DNA of 37,651 nucleotides from Alphaproteobacteria bacterium. Its GTDB lineage: Bacteria; Pseudomonadota; Alphaproteobacteria; Reyranellales; Reyranellaceae. The DNA lies in NCBI GenBank assembly GCA_947474005.1, contig CANJHI010000034.1, positions 1 to 37,651 on the forward strand, in the 5' to 3' direction. The translations under genes and the position numbers were made by a program. The notes under the pieces were generated by a model, which saw only the letters and a program-made list of their open reading frames with translations, did no database searches and was not told the DNA's origin. Below are positions 36,164 through 37,651 of the stretch, in pieces (the first letter of the stretch is position 1; each line of letters begins with the position of its first letter).

Positions 36164-37171
36164 GTGCTCAAGCTCGGATACAAGGCGTCGGCCGAACAAT
36201 TCGCGCCGTCAAAGTTGCTCGACTTCGCATGCCTGGCCGAAACCGTCGGGTTCGAGTCGGTGTTCGTCAGCGATCACTTCCAGCCCTGGAAGCACATCGA
36301 TGGCCACGCGCCCTACTCGCTCGCCTGGCTGGGCGCGCTGGGCGCCCGCACGCAGCGGGTCGCGATCGGCACCAGCGTGCTCACCCCCACCTTCCGCTAT
36401 CATCCCTCGATCGTGGCCCAGGCCTTCGGCACGCTGGGCGCAATGTTCCCGGGACGGGTGATCCTGGGCATCGGCACCGGTGAATCGCTGAACGAGGTGC
36501 CCTCCACCGGCGCCCCCTGGCCCGACTTCAAGGAGCGCTTCGCGCGGCTGCGCGAGGCGGTGACACTGATCCGCACCCTGTGGCGCGGGGAGCGAATCAG
36601 CTTCGAGGGCGAATACTACAAGACCGAAAAGGCCACCATCTACGACCGACCTGACGTCGAGGTTCCGATCTACGTGGCTGCGGCGGGCGCGCTGGTCGCG
36701 CGCTACGCCGGTCGCTCGGGCGACGGCTTCATCTGCACCAGCGGCAAGAAGTGGGACCTCTACACCGACACCCTGCTGCCCAAGGTCGCCGAGGGCATCG
36801 CCGCCGCCGTTGAGCCCAAGAAACAGCCCTATGACCACATGATCGAGGTCAAGGTCTCCTTCGACACCGATGCCGACCGTGCACTTCAGGACACACGGCA
36901 CTGGGCGGCGCTGGCGCTGACGCCGGAGGAGAAGATGACGGTCGAGGATCCCGTCGAGATGCAGCGGCTGGCCGATGCCCTGCCGCTCGAGCGCGCGGCG
37001 TCACGCTGGATCGTCTCGAACGATCCCGACGAGCATGTCGAGAAGATCGGCGCCTACGTCGGTCTCGGATTCCACCACCTCGTGTTCCACGCCCCCGGCC
37101 CCGATCAGGAGCGGTTCCTGAAGCTCTACGGCGAGCAAGTGCTGCCGCGCCTGCGCAAGAAGTTCGGATGA
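36164..37171 (+). CDS. fgd: F420-dependent glucose-6-phosphate dehydrogenase homologue
   Basis: The 335-residue protein starts at GTG 36164 with [14 protein letters not shown], the opening of mycobacterial FGD1. The FGD active-site elements are kept: SDHFQPW (His38, Trp42; His40 and Trp44 in FGD1), GTGESLNE (Glu107; Glu109), and the three phosphate ligands as Lys195 (TSGK), Lys257 (EEKMTV) and Arg281 (SRWIV), matching Lys198, Lys259 and Arg283. It should oxidise glucose-6-phosphate to 6-phosphogluconolactone and reduce F420. Related F420 sugar-phosphate or hydroxymycolic-acid dehydrogenases are alternatives, but the kept phosphate site favours a sugar phosphate. Its stop overlaps cofE by four bases. 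Confidence 0.9.
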   Translation: MLKLGYKASAEQFAPSKLLDFACLAETVGFESVFVSDHFQPWKHIDGHAPYSLAWLGALGARTQRVAIGTSVLTPTFRYHPSIVAQAFGTLGAMFPGRVILGIGTGESLNEVPSTGAPWPDFKERFARLREAVTLIRTLWRGERISFEGEYYKTEKATIYDRPDVEVPIYVAAAGALVARYAGRSGDGFICTSGKKWDLYTDTLLPKVAEGIAAAVEPKKQPYDHMIEVKVSFDTDADRALQDTRHWAALALTPEEKMTVEDPVEMQRLADALPLERAASRWIVSNDPDEHVEKIGAYVGLGFHHLVFHAPGPDQERFLKLYGEQVLPRLRKKFG

Positions 37172-37651
37172 GCCGTACCACTGCTTTGGAGATCCTGGCG
37201 GTCCCCGGCATTCCCTTGATCGAGCCGGGTGACGATCTGGCGGCGCTGATCGCCCAAGGACTCTCACGCGCCAAACTTGAGCCGCGCGAGAACGACGTGA
37301 TCGTGATCGCCCAGAAGGTCGTCTCCAAGGCCGAAGGCCGCAGCGTCGATCTTGCGACAGTGGTTCCCTCGGCGCGCGCCATCGAGCTCGCGACGGAAGT
37401 CCAGAAGGATCCGCGACTGGTCGAACTGATCCTGTCGGAATCCGTGCGGGTGGTGCGGTCCAGGCCCAATGTCCTGATCGTCGAACACCGGCTGGGCTTC
37501 GTCATGGCCAATGCCGGCGTTGATCAATCCAATGTCGCAGCACCTGATGGCCCGCAGTTCGCCCTGCTGCTGCCGGTCGATCCCGACGGCAGCGCCGCTG
37601 CATTGCGCGAGCGGCTCGCCACCCTGTGCGGCGCCTCGCCCGCCGTCGTCA
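37168..37651 (+). CDS. cofE: Coenzyme F420-0:L-glutamate ligase, 5' part
   Basis: The frame opens at ATG 37168 and is still open at the window end (161 residues visible). It reads [54 protein letters not shown] and [20 protein letters not shown], the characteristic run of CofE/FbiB ligases, which add gamma-linked glutamate to F420-0 using GTP. Whether it ends as a stand-alone CofE or carries an FbiB-type nitroreductase domain lies outside the window. The four-base overlap with the FGD gene couples cofactor maturation to cofactor reduction. Confidence 0.93.
   Translation, partial: MSRTTALEILAVPGIPLIEPGDDLAALIAQGLSRAKLEPRENDVIVIAQKVVSKAEGRSVDLATVVPSARAIELATEVQKDPRLVELILSESVRVVRSRPNVLIVEHRLGFVMANAGVDQSNVAAPDGPQFALLLPVDPDGSAAALRERLATLCGASPAVV

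Overview
The window is high-GC, densely packed bacterial chromosome. The order rpmI-rplT-pheS-pheT, the nearby lepA, the Liv and Bug/TctC-type solute uptake genes and the two Tat-type signal peptides on binding proteins all fit an alphaproteobacterium. A Reyranella- or Bradyrhizobium-like soil or freshwater organism is my guess from gene content, not a proven identification.

Layout. (1) 1-3768 is an eroded accessory stretch. It holds the end of an amidase, the tail of a type I restriction gene (hsdR) followed by a small Cys-rich ORF, a SxxK serine hydrolase of the NylB/beta-lactamase type, and debris of a phage lysis cassette. (2) 3769-5542 carries an exported alpha/beta hydrolase and an SDR oxidoreductase. 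(3) 5735-12275 is housekeeping: ribosomal proteins L35 and L20, a clear intrinsic terminator, both subunits of phenylalanyl-tRNA synthetase, LepA, a small membrane protein and tRNA-Ser(GGA). (4) 12419-16122 is a sugar-type ABC importer without its ATPase, then an ATC-hydrolase-like gene broken by one in-frame stop. (5) 16134-20744 has two uncharacterised genes, a TauD-type dioxygenase, a divergent SDR and htpG. (6) 20843-26435 is a five-gene branched-chain-amino-acid-type (Liv) operon in which LivM and LivG are fused and a VOC-family enzyme is the last gene. (7) 26582-28442 pairs a TctC/Bug binding protein with a PEP mutase/isocitrate-lyase-like enzyme.

(8) 28486-37651 is the most interesting part. 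Seven luciferase-like (LLM) oxidoreductase genes lie within about 8 kb, arranged as two facing arms plus a divergent operon. That last operon encodes a close homologue of F420-dependent glucose-6-phosphate dehydrogenase (FGD), overlapped by four bases by cofE (F420-0:gamma-glutamyl ligase), which runs off the window. A gluconokinase and an alpha/beta-hydrolase-fold protein lacking the nucleophile serine flank the LLM genes. Together these suggest an F420 redox island in a proteobacterium: CofE finishes the cofactor, FGD reduces it with glucose-6-phosphate, and some of the six other LLM enzymes use it on unknown substrates. The gene identities are read from sequence; the joint function is inference.
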